Shown here: piece by piece, positions 7,571 to 16,458 of the stretch
Numbering within the stretch: position 1 is the stretch's first letter
How the letters are laid out: the number at the start of each line of letters is the position of its first letter
NCBI RefSeq assembly: GCF_003837805.1
Contig: NZ_RQIT01000029.1
Span: 29,949-93,948, forward strand
Source: Bradyrhizobium sp. RP6
GTDB taxonomy: Bacteria > Pseudomonadota > Alphaproteobacteria > Rhizobiales > Xanthobacteraceae
DNA length: 64,000 bases
Direction of reading: 5' to 3'
Notes under the pieces: generated by a model
Told to the model about the DNA's origin: nothing
The model's input: only the letters and a program-made list of their open reading frames with translations
Databases searched by the model: none
Translations under genes and position numbers: made by a program

Positions 7571-9436
7571 ATGTGCGGCATAGCTGGATTTTGCGGTGCA
7601 GGGGACGTCGGCGACATCCGTGCGATGACGGATGCGCTCGCGCATCGTGGTCCAGACGGCTTCGGCTATCATGCCGACGAGACGCATCGCGTGTTCCTGG
7701 GACATCGGCGGCTCGCCATTCTCGATATCGGCGGTGGCGCGCAGCCGATGTGGAACGAGACTGCGACGATCGCGGTCATCTTCAACGGCGAGATCTACAA
7801 TCACATCGAGCTTCGCACCGAGCTGGAGCGATGTGGCCATCGTTTCGTCTCCGACCATTCCGACACCGAAGTTCTAGTGCACGGCTACGAGGAATGGGGC
7901 AACGACCTGCCACGGCGGCTGAACGGCATGTTCGCCTTCGCGGTGTGGGACAGCGAGAAAGCCCAGCTCTTCCTGGCGCGGGACCGGTTCGGCGAGAAGC
8001 CGCTGTTCTACGCCACGGGCGTAGGCTTCTTTGCGTTCTCGAGCGAGTTGCGTTCGCTCGAGAGTCATCGCGGTTTCGACGCCTCGCTCGACATTCGCTC
8101 CTTACAAAAGCTGTTCGCTTACGGCTTCTTCCCGGCGCCGCGGACGCCCTATCGTCATGCGGCGAAATTACCCGGCGGCTCCTGGCTGCGTTTCGATCTT
8201 CGCTCGGGCGCCGTCACCACTCAGCGATACTGGCAGTTTTCGCTCGCGCCCGACGAGGCGATGTCCTCGCGCAAGGAGGACGATCTCGTCGACGAGCTCG
8301 ATCATCTCGTCACACAGGCGGTGCGCCGCCGCCTGATCAGTGACGTGCCCCTCGGAGTCTTTCTGAGCGGCGGTATCGATTCCAGCGCGGTGCTGGCCGC
8401 CGCAACCGACATCGTCGGCAAGGAGCGGCTCGAGACGTTCACGATCGGCTTCAACGAGCGTTCGTTCGACGAGTCCGCGCATGCCGGCCGCGTGGCGCAG
8501 ATCTTCCGGTCTCTTCACAACGAGGAGAAGCTCGATTTGGCGCGAGCCCGCGACCTCATTCCGGCGCTCCTGGACAAGGTCGGCGAGCCGCTCGGCGATT
8601 CCTCGCTGCTGCCGACTTATCTCTTGTGCGAGTTCGCGCGACGCAAGGTGACAGTGACGCTGTCGGGCGACGGGGCCGACGAACTCTTTGCCGGTTACGA
8701 CCCGTTCCACGCACTGCGCGTCGCTTCGATCTACAAGGGCCGCGTCCCAAACGTGCTACACGGCATCATTCGTAGCGTGGCCGGGAGATTGCCGGTGTCG
8801 ACCCGCAACATGAGCCTGGATTTCAAGCTCAAGCGCACGTTGACCGGCCTTTCCTATGGTCCGGAGTTGTGGAACCCGACCTGGCTCGGCCCGCTGGCGC
8901 CGCCCGACATAGAACGACTGTTCGACGAGAGGATCGACACCGAGGAACTCTACGAGGAGGCGCTGGCTCTGTGGAACGCATCCCCGAGACTCAGTCTCGT
9001 CGAGAAGACGCTGGAGTTCTATACCCAGTTCTATCTCCAGGACGGCATCTTAACCAAGGTCGACCGTGCCGCGATGATGAATTCGCTGGAGGCCCGCGCG
9101 ATCTTCCTCGACAACGATCTCGTCGATTTCAGTGCGAGGCTGCCGACCGCGTTCAAATATCGCAATGGCGTGGGGAAATATTTGTTGAAGAAATTGCTGG
9201 CGCGAAAAGTGCCCGCGGACCTTGTATCCCGGCCCAAGAAGGGGTTCGGAATCCCGCTCGCTGCCTGGCTCCGGGAAATTCCGCAGCGCATACCGCTGGA
9301 AAAAATCGCCGGCATTGACCTCGCCGAGGTCGCCGATTTGTGGCAACAACACCGCAACAGGCGTTCGAACCATGCCATGGCCCTGTGGATCTGGCTCGGC
9401 CTCCAGGCCTTTCGTCGCCCTGTAGCCATGGGATAG
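7571..9436 (+). CDS. asnB: asparagine synthase (glutamine-hydrolysing)-type amidotransferase
   Basis: The 621-residue length is normal for the AsnB class. Met removal exposes the catalytic Cys of the class II glutaminase domain (MCGIAGF, then AHRGPDG and FNGEIYNH). The synthetase domain carries the pyrophosphatase loop SGGIDSS at about residues 266-272 and LSGDGADELFAGY. It transfers ammonia from glutamine to an adenylated carboxylate. Within a glycosyltransferase/methyltransferase cassette, and with several bases at most between genes, it may amidate a uronic acid of a surface glycan, as proposed for AsnB homologues in O-antigen loci, rather than make asparagine. That role is inference; a biosynthetic AsnB cannot be excluded. 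Confidence 0.9.
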   Translation: MCGIAGFCGAGDVGDIRAMTDALAHRGPDGFGYHADETHRVFLGHRRLAILDIGGGAQPMWNETATIAVIFNGEIYNHIELRTELERCGHRFVSDHSDTEVLVHGYEEWGNDLPRRLNGMFAFAVWDSEKAQLFLARDRFGEKPLFYATGVGFFAFSSELRSLESHRGFDASLDIRSLQKLFAYGFFPAPRTPYRHAAKLPGGSWLRFDLRSGAVTTQRYWQFSLAPDEAMSSRKEDDLVDELDHLVTQAVRRRLISDVPLGVFLSGGIDSSAVLAAATDIVGKERLETFTIGFNERSFDESAHAGRVAQIFRSLHNEEKLDLARARDLIPALLDKVGEPLGDSSLLPTYLLCEFARRKVTVTLSGDGADELFAGYDPFHALRVASIYKGRVPNVLHGIIRSVAGRLPVSTRNMSLDFKLKRTLTGLSYGPELWNPTWLGPLAPPDIERLFDERIDTEELYEEALALWNASPRLSLVEKTLEFYTQFYLQDGILTKVDRAAMMNSLEARAIFLDNDLVDFSARLPTAFKYRNGVGKYLLKKLLARKVPADLVSRPKKGFGIPLAAWLREIPQRIPLEKIAGIDLAEVADLWQQHRNRRSNHAMALWIWLGLQAFRRPVAMG

Positions 9437-9442
9437 GACCGG

Positions 9443-10045
9443 ATGTTGCGGAAAGCGCTGGAGCGGGTTCTGGAACTGCCCGCCGTCTACGATCTCAACC
9501 AGTTCATTGGTCAGCCGACCGTGCGCCGCTACACGCAGTTGCTGGTCGAGGAGGTGCCGTTGAGTGCAGGCGGCGACGTGCTCGATCTTGGCTGCGGCAC
9601 GGGCGCGACACGCAGGCTCATTCCCGGCCGCTATGTCGGTATCGACATCAATCCCCACTACATCGCGTCCGCAAAGCGAATTCGCTCCGGCGGCGAGTTC
9701 ATTGCGATGGACGCGACAAAGCTCTCTTTTCCGGATGCCTCGTTCGATCAGGTCATCTCGGTCGCGACCACGCATCATCTCGACGGCGAGCAGCTCCAGG
9801 CGATGGCGCTGGAGGCGCTGCGTGTGGTCAGGCCGGGCGGGGCGCTTCACATCGTCGATGCCATCCTGCCGGTTAATCCGCGCGACCGTGCAAAGGCGAT
9901 GTTCTTCCGCATGGATCGCGGCCGGTTTCCGCGCAAGCTGGAGGATCTCGTGTCGACCGTGTCACGCGCGGCCGACGTTGCGCGGACGCGGGTGTTGAAC
10001 GGCCCGATGCACGATGTCGCCTATCTCAGCGTGGTTGGCCCATGA
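9443..10045 (+). CDS. class I SAM-dependent methyltransferase (methyltransferase 1 of 3)
   Basis: The 200-residue product has the SAM-binding motif I LDLGCGTGATRRL around residue 48, the acidic end of beta 2 in VGIDINPHYI, and a motif IV-like stretch ISVATTHHLD, followed by ALRVVRPGGALHIVDA. This is the Methyltransf_11/25 type fold. It starts six bases after the AsnB-like gene and its stop overlaps the next gene by four bases, so it is part of the same transcript. Substrate is unknown. The setting suggests O- or N-methylation of a glycan or its lipid-linked precursor. Confidence 0.85.
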   Translation: MLRKALERVLELPAVYDLNQFIGQPTVRRYTQLLVEEVPLSAGGDVLDLGCGTGATRRLIPGRYVGIDINPHYIASAKRIRSGGEFIAMDATKLSFPDASFDQVISVATTHHLDGEQLQAMALEALRVVRPGGALHIVDAILPVNPRDRAKAMFFRMDRGRFPRKLEDLVSTVSRAADVARTRVLNGPMHDVAYLSVVGP

Positions 10046-10803
10046 CGGAGAAAGCCGCTCAGCGCCAGTACGACGAGAAGTTCATGGATTACGCGTCCAT
10101 CTCGTCCCACTACGCCGCCTCGGAGATCATTCCGCTACTGTTACGCGTTTTGCCGATTGCGAGCGTCGCGGACATCGGCTGCGCCGGCGGCGGCTGGCTG
10201 AGCGTCTGGCGCGCGTCCGGCGTTAGCGACATAAGGGGCGTCGACGGCGACTATGTCGATCAGGACGGTTTGGAGATTCCGCGCGAGTTGTTCACGCCCG
10301 CGGATCTGTCGCGGCCGCTCGATCTGTCCCGTCGATTCGATCTGGTGCAATCGCTGGAAGTCGCCGAACACATCCAGGTGCAATTCGCCGACCAGTTCGT
10401 GCAGAATCTCGTGATCCACGCGGACAAGTACTTGCTGTTCTCCGCGGCCGTGCCGGGGCAGGGCGGCGAATATCACGTTAACGAACAGCCGCTCGATTTC
10501 TGGCGGGAGCGGCTGACGCGGCACGGCTTCGACGCCTACGACTTTGTCCGGCCTCAGGTTGTGAGCGATCACCGCATTTCGTTCTGGTATCGCTACAACA
10601 TCGTCCTCTATGTCCGCCGCGAGCATCAGGCCACGCTCGATCCGGCGATCCGCGCCACACGCGTGCCCGAGGGCGTTGCGATTGCTGATGTGTCCCCGTC
10701 CTGGTTCCGCCTGCGCAAGCGCGTCGTTAGGGTGCTGCCGCCCGCGATTCGCGACAGCCTCGCGCGGCTCAAGGCGCACGTCGCCCCGACCGGAAGATTT
10801 TGA
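10042..10803 (+). CDS. class I SAM-dependent methyltransferase (methyltransferase 2 of 3)
   Basis: The 253-residue product contains motif I VADIGCAGGGWLSVW near residue 43, GVDGDYVD at the end of strand 2, and SLEVAEHI, the motif IV-like block of the Methyltransf_23 group. Its ATG overlaps the stop of methyltransferase 1 (ATGA) and its stop overlaps the start of methyltransferase 3 (TGATG). It differs clearly from its two neighbours in sequence, so the three are not recent tandem duplicates. The target is unknown. Confidence 0.85.
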   Translation: MTEKAAQRQYDEKFMDYASISSHYAASEIIPLLLRVLPIASVADIGCAGGGWLSVWRASGVSDIRGVDGDYVDQDGLEIPRELFTPADLSRPLDLSRRFDLVQSLEVAEHIQVQFADQFVQNLVIHADKYLLFSAAVPGQGGEYHVNEQPLDFWRERLTRHGFDAYDFVRPQVVSDHRISFWYRYNIVLYVRREHQATLDPAIRATRVPEGVAIADVSPSWFRLRKRVVRVLPPAIRDSLARLKAHVAPTGRF

Positions 10804-11597
10804 TGAGCGAGAACAGCACGGGCATGAGCAAGCAGACCGGCTCATCCGAGCGTTTCGGCTACGAATGGAGCCATTACAACGAGATCCGAGCCGACTACGA
10901 GACGCAGTTCCGGAAATGGACGCCGTTCCTCGGGCCGGACGACTGGAACGGCATGAGTGTGCTCGACGTCGGCTGCGGCACCGGGCGCAATTCGCTGTGG
11001 CCGCTGAAATACGGCGTGCGCGAGGCCACCGCGATCGATATCGATGACAGCTCGCTCGCAGTCGCGCGCCGCAACCTCGCGCAATATCCCAACGCAACCG
11101 TGCTGAAGCGGAGCGCATTCGACATCGGCTTCGAAGATCGTTTCGACGTCGCCTTCTCGATCGGCGTCATTCATCACCTCGAGAGCCCGGAGCTGGCGCT
11201 GCGACAGATGGTGAAGGCGGCGAAGCCTGGCGGGCGCGTCCTGATCTGGGTCTACGGCTACGAGAACAACGAGTGGATCGTCCGCTTCGCCGATCCGTTG
11301 CGCAAGGCGCTGTTCTCGCGCTTGCCGATCGGCCTCGTGCACCATCTCTCGCTCTATCCGAGCGCGGTGCTGTGGCTGCTGCTTCGCCTCGGCGTCGGGC
11401 GGCTGGCCTATTTCGACCTGTTGCGGACGTTCTCATTCCGGCACATCCGTTCGATCGTATTCGACCAGATGCTGCCGCGCATCGCGCATTACTGGCGCCG
11501 CGAATCGGTTCAGAGCCTGATGGAAGAGGCCGGGCTGAAGAATGTGCGGACCGAATGGGTCAACCAGATGTCGTGGGCGGCGATCGGAACGAAATAG
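10803..11597 (+). CDS. class I SAM-dependent methyltransferase (methyltransferase 3 of 3)
   Basis: The ATG at 10803 overlaps the previous stop. The 264-residue product shows motif I VLDVGCGTGRNSLWPLKYG around residue 55, TAIDIDDSSLAVAR, and FSIGVIHHLESPE, then MVKAAKPGGRVLIWVYGYE, a typical Methyltransf_11 pattern. The C-terminal half has aromatic and basic segments around RHIRSIVFDQMLPRIAHYW, common in glycan-cluster members. It ends the rightward cassette that began at 6568 and converges on the PaaK-like gene 17 bases downstream. Confidence 0.86.
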   Translation: MSENSTGMSKQTGSSERFGYEWSHYNEIRADYETQFRKWTPFLGPDDWNGMSVLDVGCGTGRNSLWPLKYGVREATAIDIDDSSLAVARRNLAQYPNATVLKRSAFDIGFEDRFDVAFSIGVIHHLESPELALRQMVKAAKPGGRVLIWVYGYENNEWIVRFADPLRKALFSRLPIGLVHHLSLYPSAVLWLLLRLGVGRLAYFDLLRTFSFRHIRSIVFDQMLPRIAHYWRRESVQSLMEEAGLKNVRTEWVNQMSWAAIGTK

Positions 11598-11614
11598 CCG
11601 CCTCGCCTCAGGTC

Positions 11615-12838
11615 TTACCGCTCGTCCGCGATCACCTTGCCGTCGTTCGGCAGGGTGCCGGGACTGACCAGCTCGACGCTTCCACCGAGTTTCGTCACGG
11701 CGCGCAAGCTGGCCGCGATCTCTTCACGCAGGGCGTTGTTCGCGGCCGCCGTTTCCGCTCTCAGCGTCATCGCGTCGGCTTCGCCCTGGCGCGTGACGAC
11801 GAGGCGCAGTCTTCCGAGTGCGGAATGGCGCTTGCCGATCTCGGCGATCTGCTCGGGCCGGACGAACATGCCCTTGATCTTGGTAGTCTGGTCGGCGCGG
11901 CCCATCCAGCCCTTGATGCGCATGTTGGTGCGCCCGCAAGGGCTCGTGCCGGGCAGGGCCGCGGTGAGGTCGCCGAGTGCGAGCCGGATCCAGGGATGGT
12001 GCGGATCGAGCGAGGTCACGACGATCTCGCCGACGTCGCCTGGCGCCACCGGATTTCCGGTGCCGGGATTGACGATCTCCAGGATCAGGTCCTCGTTCAC
12101 GACCATGCCCTCGCGCGCCTCGGTCTCGAACGCGATGAGGCCGAGATCGGCGGTCCCGAAGGCCTGGTAGGCGTCGATGCCGCGCGCTTTGATCTCGGCC
12201 TGGAGCGAGGGCGGGAACGCAGCGCCCGAGACCAGCGCGCGCTTGATCGAGGAGATGTCGCGCCCGGAGCTTGCTGCGGCATCCAGCAGGATCTTCAGGA
12301 AATCCGGCGTGCCGCTGTAGCCAACCGGCCGGTAGGCCTCGATCAGCTCGAATTGCTGCTCGGTATTGCCGGGGCCGGCCGGGATTACCGCACAGCCGAG
12401 CGCGCGCGCGGAGGCGTCGAAGATGAAGCCGCCGGGGGTGAGATGGTAGCTGAAGGTATTGAGGACGATATCGTCAGGCCGGAACCCCGCCGCGAACAGC
12501 GCCCTTGCGCCGCGCCAAGGATCGGCCTGCCGCCCTTCCGGCTCGAAGATCGGGCCGGGGGAGGTGAAGAGGCGGGCGAACGAGCCGGGGGGGCCCGCCA
12601 CAAGGCCTCCGAAGGGCGCAGAGGCCCTATGCAGGGCGGGCAGCTCCGATTTGCGCAACACCGGCAGGCCCGCCAGCGCCGTCCTGGAGGTCACGGCGGC
12701 GGGATCGAAGCCTTTGAGCCGCTCGGCATAGGCCGGGGCGGCCATTGCGGCTCGCAGCACCCCTGGCAGGCGGGAGAACAGGTCGGCCTCGCGCGCGGCT
12801 TGCTCACGCGTCTCGCGGGCGTCGTAATGGGCGGTCAT
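11615..12838 (-). CDS. PaaK-like adenylate-forming enzyme with atypical phosphate loop
   Basis: The 407-residue product aligns in layout with phenylacetate-CoA ligase/CapK-type enzymes: PVLRKSELPAL near the N-terminus, GYSGTPDFLKIL, ISSIKRALVSGAAFPP, YQAFGTADLGLIAFE, GEIVVTSLDP, and the C-terminal hinge GRADQTTKIKGMFVRPEQI. PaaK activates a carboxylic acid with ATP and then CoA. Here the usual Ser/Gly/Thr-rich loop (SSGTTGKPT) is replaced by LFTSPGPIFEPEG, so ATP handling is altered or the loop has drifted. It faces away from the sugar epimerase gene. Only that gene separates it from livF, so it may once have been, or may be functionally, part of the LIV/acyl-CoA ligase group. Confidence 0.8.
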   Translation of the reverse strand: MTAHYDARETREQAAREADLFSRLPGVLRAAMAAPAYAERLKGFDPAAVTSRTALAGLPVLRKSELPALHRASAPFGGLVAGPPGSFARLFTSPGPIFEPEGRQADPWRGARALFAAGFRPDDIVLNTFSYHLTPGGFIFDASARALGCAVIPAGPGNTEQQFELIEAYRPVGYSGTPDFLKILLDAAASSGRDISSIKRALVSGAAFPPSLQAEIKARGIDAYQAFGTADLGLIAFETEAREGMVVNEDLILEIVNPGTGNPVAPGDVGEIVVTSLDPHHPWIRLALGDLTAALPGTSPCGRTNMRIKGWMGRADQTTKIKGMFVRPEQIAEIGKRHSALGRLRLVVTRQGEADAMTLRAETAAANNALREEIAASLRAVTKLGGSVELVSPGTLPNDGKVIADER

Positions 12839-12924
12839 GGCTGTTCTTTCCGTGTTGGCATCCGTTGCGCGCCGCCACCGTCATGGCTATCAGACCGCCA
12901 CTGGCTAGGCTTGAAGGGGACCCG

Positions 12925-14079
12925 ATGGCGGACGAAGGAATCATTGCGGCGGACGAGGTGTCGAACGTCGTCGCGCGCCTGAAGCGCCGCATGATCGACG
13001 AGGCGCTGCCGCTTTGGTCGACGGTCGGTTGGGATCACGCCGCGGGCGGCTTCATCGACAGGCTGCACCGCGACGGCGCGGCGGACGCGGCCGCGCCCCG
13101 GCGCGTGTTCGTGCAGGCCCGTCAGATCTGGTGCTACGCCAAGGCCGCACAAATGGGCTGGTACCCCCAGGGGCACGCCATTGCGCTGAAGGGGCTGGAG
13201 CATCTGCTGGCCAAAGCGAAGGCGCCCGACGGCCGGCCCGGCTATGTGCACCGGCTGACGCCGGAAGGATCGGTGCTGGATGCCCGGCGCGATGCCTATG
13301 ACCACGCCTTCATCCTCTTTGCGCTCGCGGCCGTCTACGCCCTTGACCAGGATGCGCAGGTCCGCGGCGAGATCGATGCGCTGCTCGCCTTCCTCGACGG
13401 CCATCTGCGCTCGCCGCATGGTGGCGTTCACGAAGGTCTTCCGGTCTCGCTGCCGCGCCGGCAGAACCCGCACATGCATCTGTTCGAGGCGATGATCGCG
13501 TGCTTCGAGGCGACCCACGATCTGTCGTTCCAGAACCGTGCCGGAGAATTCTTCGCACTGTTCCTGGCCAATCTCTACGACAAGCAGAAGCGCATCCTGA
13601 CCGAGTACTTCGAGGAAGACTGGTCGAAGATCGAGCCCGTCAGCGTCGAGCCCGGTCACCAGGCGGAATGGGTCTGGCTGCTGAAGGGGTTCGAGCGCAT
13701 CACGGGCTGCCCGACTGCGCCGCGGCGTGCCGAACTGCTGTCGACCGCGCTGCGCTATCGCGACGAGGCCACCGGCTGCCTGATCGACGAGGGGGACGAC
13801 GTCGGCAACGTCCGCCGCAGCACGCGTCGGCTGTGGCCGCAGACCGAGATCGCGAAGGCGTGGATTGCGCAAGCCGAGTCCGGCGAGGTGGGGGCGGCGG
13901 ATGAGGCGCGCGCGGCGCTGGTGCGGCTCGAACGGCACTATCTCAGCCATCCCGTGAAGGGTGGCTGGTACGACCAGTTCGATCGCGACGGCAAATCGCT
14001 GATCGACATCATTCCTGCGTCGTCGTTCTATCATGTTCTCTGCGCAGTCACGGAAGCGGAACAGGTGCTTGAAAATTGA
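12925..14079 (+). CDS. AGE-family sugar epimerase/isomerase
   Basis: Starting at ATG 12925 (GAAGGGGA a few bases upstream) the product has 384 residues, normal for the N-acylglucosamine 2-epimerase / mannose isomerase family of alpha6/alpha6 barrels. Visible family hallmarks include GGFIDRLHRDG, ARQIWCYAKAAQMGW, AYDHAFILFALAA with its catalytic His region, NPHMHLFEA, VEPGHQAEWVWLL and RLWPQTEIAKAW. Members interconvert GlcNAc/ManNAc or mannose/fructose (also their phosphates). An ATG at 12883 is a possible longer start. ManNAc formation would feed a NeuB pathway such as that at 0.6-4 kb, but mannose/fructose isomerisation is equally compatible. Confidence 0.85.
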   Translation: MADEGIIAADEVSNVVARLKRRMIDEALPLWSTVGWDHAAGGFIDRLHRDGAADAAAPRRVFVQARQIWCYAKAAQMGWYPQGHAIALKGLEHLLAKAKAPDGRPGYVHRLTPEGSVLDARRDAYDHAFILFALAAVYALDQDAQVRGEIDALLAFLDGHLRSPHGGVHEGLPVSLPRRQNPHMHLFEAMIACFEATHDLSFQNRAGEFFALFLANLYDKQKRILTEYFEEDWSKIEPVSVEPGHQAEWVWLLKGFERITGCPTAPRRAELLSTALRYRDEATGCLIDEGDDVGNVRRSTRRLWPQTEIAKAWIAQAESGEVGAADEARAALVRLERHYLSHPVKGGWYDQFDRDGKSLIDIIPASSFYHVLCAVTEAEQVLEN

Positions 14080-14139
14080 AACTCTTTTGCATCGACGCGT
14101 TTTCTTCACGCGAACCGGTTCCTACTTCGTTTGAAAACG

Positions 14140-14979
14140 CTACAGCCAGCGCTTGCGCCGCTTGAAGCTTTTGAGGTTCTTGAAGCTCTTGCGCTGGTCG
14201 CCGGCGCCGCCGAGATAGAATTCCTTGACGTCCTCGTTGTCGCGCAATTCGTCCGCGCTGCCGTCGAGCACGACCTTGCCCTGTTCCATGATGTAGCCGT
14301 GGCTCGCGACCGAGAGCGCAGCGCGCGCGTTCTGCTCGACCAGCAGGATGGTGACGCCGAGGTCGCGGTTGATCTTCTGGATGATCGAGAACACCTCCTT
14401 CACCAGCAGCGGCGACAAGCCCATCGAAGGTTCGTCCATCAAGATCATCTTCGGGCGCGCCATCAGGGCGCGGCCGATCGCGAGCATCTGCTGCTCACCG
14501 CCGGAGAGATAGCCGGCAAGGCCAGTGCGTTCCTTCAGGCGCGGAAAGTAGTTGAAGACCATGTCGAGGTCGGAATCGACCTCGCGGTCCCTGCGGGTGA
14601 AGGCGCCGAGCTTGAGGTTCTCCAGCGACGTCATGTCGGCGACGATGCGCCGGCCCTCCATCACCTGGAAGATGCCGCGGCGCACGATCTTGTCGGGGTC
14701 GATGCCGTTGATCCGCTCGCCTTCGAACAGGATCTCGCCGCGCGTAACCTCGCCGTCTTCCGTCTTGAGCAACCCGGAAATCGCCTTCAGCGTCGTCGAC
14801 TTGCCGGCGCCGTTGGCGCCCAGGAGAGCCACGATCGCACCTTTTGGCACGTCGAGGCTGAGGCCGCGCAGCACCAGGATGACGTCGTCGTAGACGACCT
14901 CGATGTTGCGCACGGCGAGGAGGGGAGGCGCGGGGACGATGCTGGGGGAGGGACGCTCGATTTGAGCCGTTTCACTCAT
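14140..14979 (-). CDS. livF: LIV/HAAT ABC transporter ATP-binding protein LivF (operon 1)
   Basis: The 279-residue ATPase has Walker A GANGAGKST (residues 54-62), signature LSGGEQQM (158-165), Walker B ILMDEPSMGLSP and the switch region LLVEQNARAAL, all typical of LivF. Length exceeds the usual 235-240 because of a proline-containing N-terminal extension of about 20 residues and a lysine/arginine-rich tail (KSFKNLKSFKRRKRW) that is unusual. It energises uptake of a branched-chain amino acid or a hydrophobic/aromatic acid through LivH/LivM. It is the last gene of the leftward operon; REP-like palindromes separate it from livK. Confidence 0.9.
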   Translation of the reverse strand: MSETAQIERPSPSIVPAPPLLAVRNIEVVYDDVILVLRGLSLDVPKGAIVALLGANGAGKSTTLKAISGLLKTEDGEVTRGEILFEGERINGIDPDKIVRRGIFQVMEGRRIVADMTSLENLKLGAFTRRDREVDSDLDMVFNYFPRLKERTGLAGYLSGGEQQMLAIGRALMARPKMILMDEPSMGLSPLLVKEVFSIIQKINRDLGVTILLVEQNARAALSVASHGYIMEQGKVVLDGSADELRDNEDVKEFYLGGAGDQRKSFKNLKSFKRRKRWL

Positions 14980-15016
14980 GGTCAGTTACTCTCTCGGTAT
15001 CGTCGCTGCTCGATCC

Positions 15017-15118
15017 TGTCATTCCGGGACGGTCCGCAGGACCGAACCCGGAATCTCGAGGTTCCCAGGTGCGCAATTGCGCACCATAGTCCGATGCTTC
15101 GCATCGTCCCGGAACGAC
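15017..15118. repeat. REP-like composite palindrome between livK and livF
   Basis: Several inverted repeats are stacked: ATTCCGGG (15021-15028) with CCCGGAAT (15047-15054) around the small hairpin GGTCC-GCA-GGACC; a perfect 18-base palindrome at 15068-15085; and CGATGC-TTC-GCATCG at 15092-15106. Outer ends GTCATTCCGGGACG and CGTCCCGGAACGAC also pair. This is the form of dispersed palindromes common between Bradyrhizobium genes. Located just after livK, it can stabilise the upstream mRNA or lower expression of livF. Confidence 0.8.
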
Positions 15119-15129
15119 GCATTAGGGCC

Positions 15130-16413
15130 TCACCACCCCAGCAATTCCGGCTTGCGTGGCAGCTCGACGGTCTTGACCTTCTCGAGCTTGATCGTTCCCT
15201 TGGCCATGAGGTCGTTGAGGTCGCCATCGGTCGCACCTGACACTTTGGTGCGATAGAGGTCGACCTTGAGCGTGCCGCGATGGTCCTTGCCGGTCCAGGT
15301 CGAAGCATTGCAGACGCCTTCCATCCCGGCCGGCACCCAGTCTTTCTTCTGGTGGAAGCCCTTGGCGACGTTCTCGCCGGTGGCGCCGCCGTTCTTGGCG
15401 GCCCACTCGATCGCCTCCTTCATGTAGAGCGACGAGCAGACGGCCGCGACGTAATGCACGGGGCGATAGACCTTGCCGGTGGGATCGGACATCTTCGAGA
15501 TCTCCATCACCGTCTTCATGCCGGGCGCATCGCCGCCCCAGCTCACCGCGGTGCGCAGCGGGAAGATCACGCCATTGGCCGCATCGCCCGCGGTCTTGGC
15601 CGCGTTCTCGTCCATGCCCCAGACATTGCCGAGGAACTGGATCTCGACGCCGGCGGTCTTGCAGGCCTTCATCACCGAAATGTTGGATGCAGCGGTGTTG
15701 CCGAGATAGGCATAGTTGGCGCCCGAGGATTTCAGGCTCAGGCACTGTGCGCTGTAGTCACCCGGCGCGAGCGCGAACACCAAGGGCGGCAGCACCTCGA
15801 AGCCGAGCTCCTGCGCCATGGCTTCGCCGGCGGCCTTCGGCGCGTTCGGATAGGGATGGTTGGCGCCCATGTGCACGAATTTCGGCTTGCCGGGCTTGCC
15901 CTTGGCCTTCCAGTCCTCGGCCGCCCACATCAACATCGCGCGCAGTGCGTCCGAATAGCTCGGACCATAGAAGAAATTGTAAGGAGCGGGCTTCGCCTTG
16001 CCGCTGACGCCTTCGGGATCGGTGAGGGCGGCGGCATAGGAGCCGGACATGTCGGGGATCTTGTCCTGCGCGAGGAAGCCGGTCAGCGCCTCCGTGTCGG
16101 CTGTGCCCCAGCCCATGATCGCGGCGACCTTGTTGTCGGGCGCCGACCACTTCTTGTAAAGCGCAATCGCGCGCGGCACCTGATAGCCGTAATCGTTGGT
16201 GTCGAGATTGACCTGCTTGCCGCCGATGCCGCCGTTCTTGTTGACCCAGGCGAAGGTGTCGGCGACAGCCTGGCCATAGGGCGTGCCGACGTCCGAGGTG
16301 CCGCCGGAATAGTCGGCGAGATGCCCGATCGCGATCTGCGCCTGCGCGCTCGCCGAGAATGCGGCGATCGCAAGCACGAGCGATGCGGTGCTCAAAAGGG
16401 ACTTTGTCGTCAT
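15130..16413 (-). CDS. livK: LIV/HAAT ABC transporter periplasmic substrate-binding protein (operon 1)
   Basis: The 427-residue protein begins with a clear Sec signal peptide (MTTKSLLSTASLVLAIAAFS, cleavage probably after AQA near residue 26) and then IAIGHLADYSGGTSDVGTPYG, the start of a Peripla_BP_6 type I fold. Later blocks include AIALYKKW, GWGTADTEALTGF and YLGNTAASNISVMKAC. Ligand is unknown. Being encoded with an acyl-CoA ligase, it may bind an aromatic or other organic acid rather than leucine. 45 bases separate it from livM upstream in the operon, enough for its own ribosome site. Confidence 0.9.
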   Translation of the reverse strand: MTTKSLLSTASLVLAIAAFSASAQAQIAIGHLADYSGGTSDVGTPYGQAVADTFAWVNKNGGIGGKQVNLDTNDYGYQVPRAIALYKKWSAPDNKVAAIMGWGTADTEALTGFLAQDKIPDMSGSYAAALTDPEGVSGKAKPAPYNFFYGPSYSDALRAMLMWAAEDWKAKGKPGKPKFVHMGANHPYPNAPKAAGEAMAQELGFEVLPPLVFALAPGDYSAQCLSLKSSGANYAYLGNTAASNISVMKACKTAGVEIQFLGNVWGMDENAAKTAGDAANGVIFPLRTAVSWGGDAPGMKTVMEISKMSDPTGKVYRPVHYVAAVCSSLYMKEAIEWAAKNGGATGENVAKGFHQKKDWVPAGMEGVCNASTWTGKDHRGTLKVDLYRTKVSGATDGDLNDLMAKGTIKLEKVKTVELPRKPELLGW

Positions 16414-16458
16414 GGGTCGGTTCCTCCTGTTTTATTGTTTAAGTGAAGTTGCCCGCCC

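Noticed and set aside
11273..12982. Forward frame of 569 codons across methyltransferase 3 and the PaaK-like gene
   Set aside because: It overlaps two well-supported genes and has no recognisable domain.
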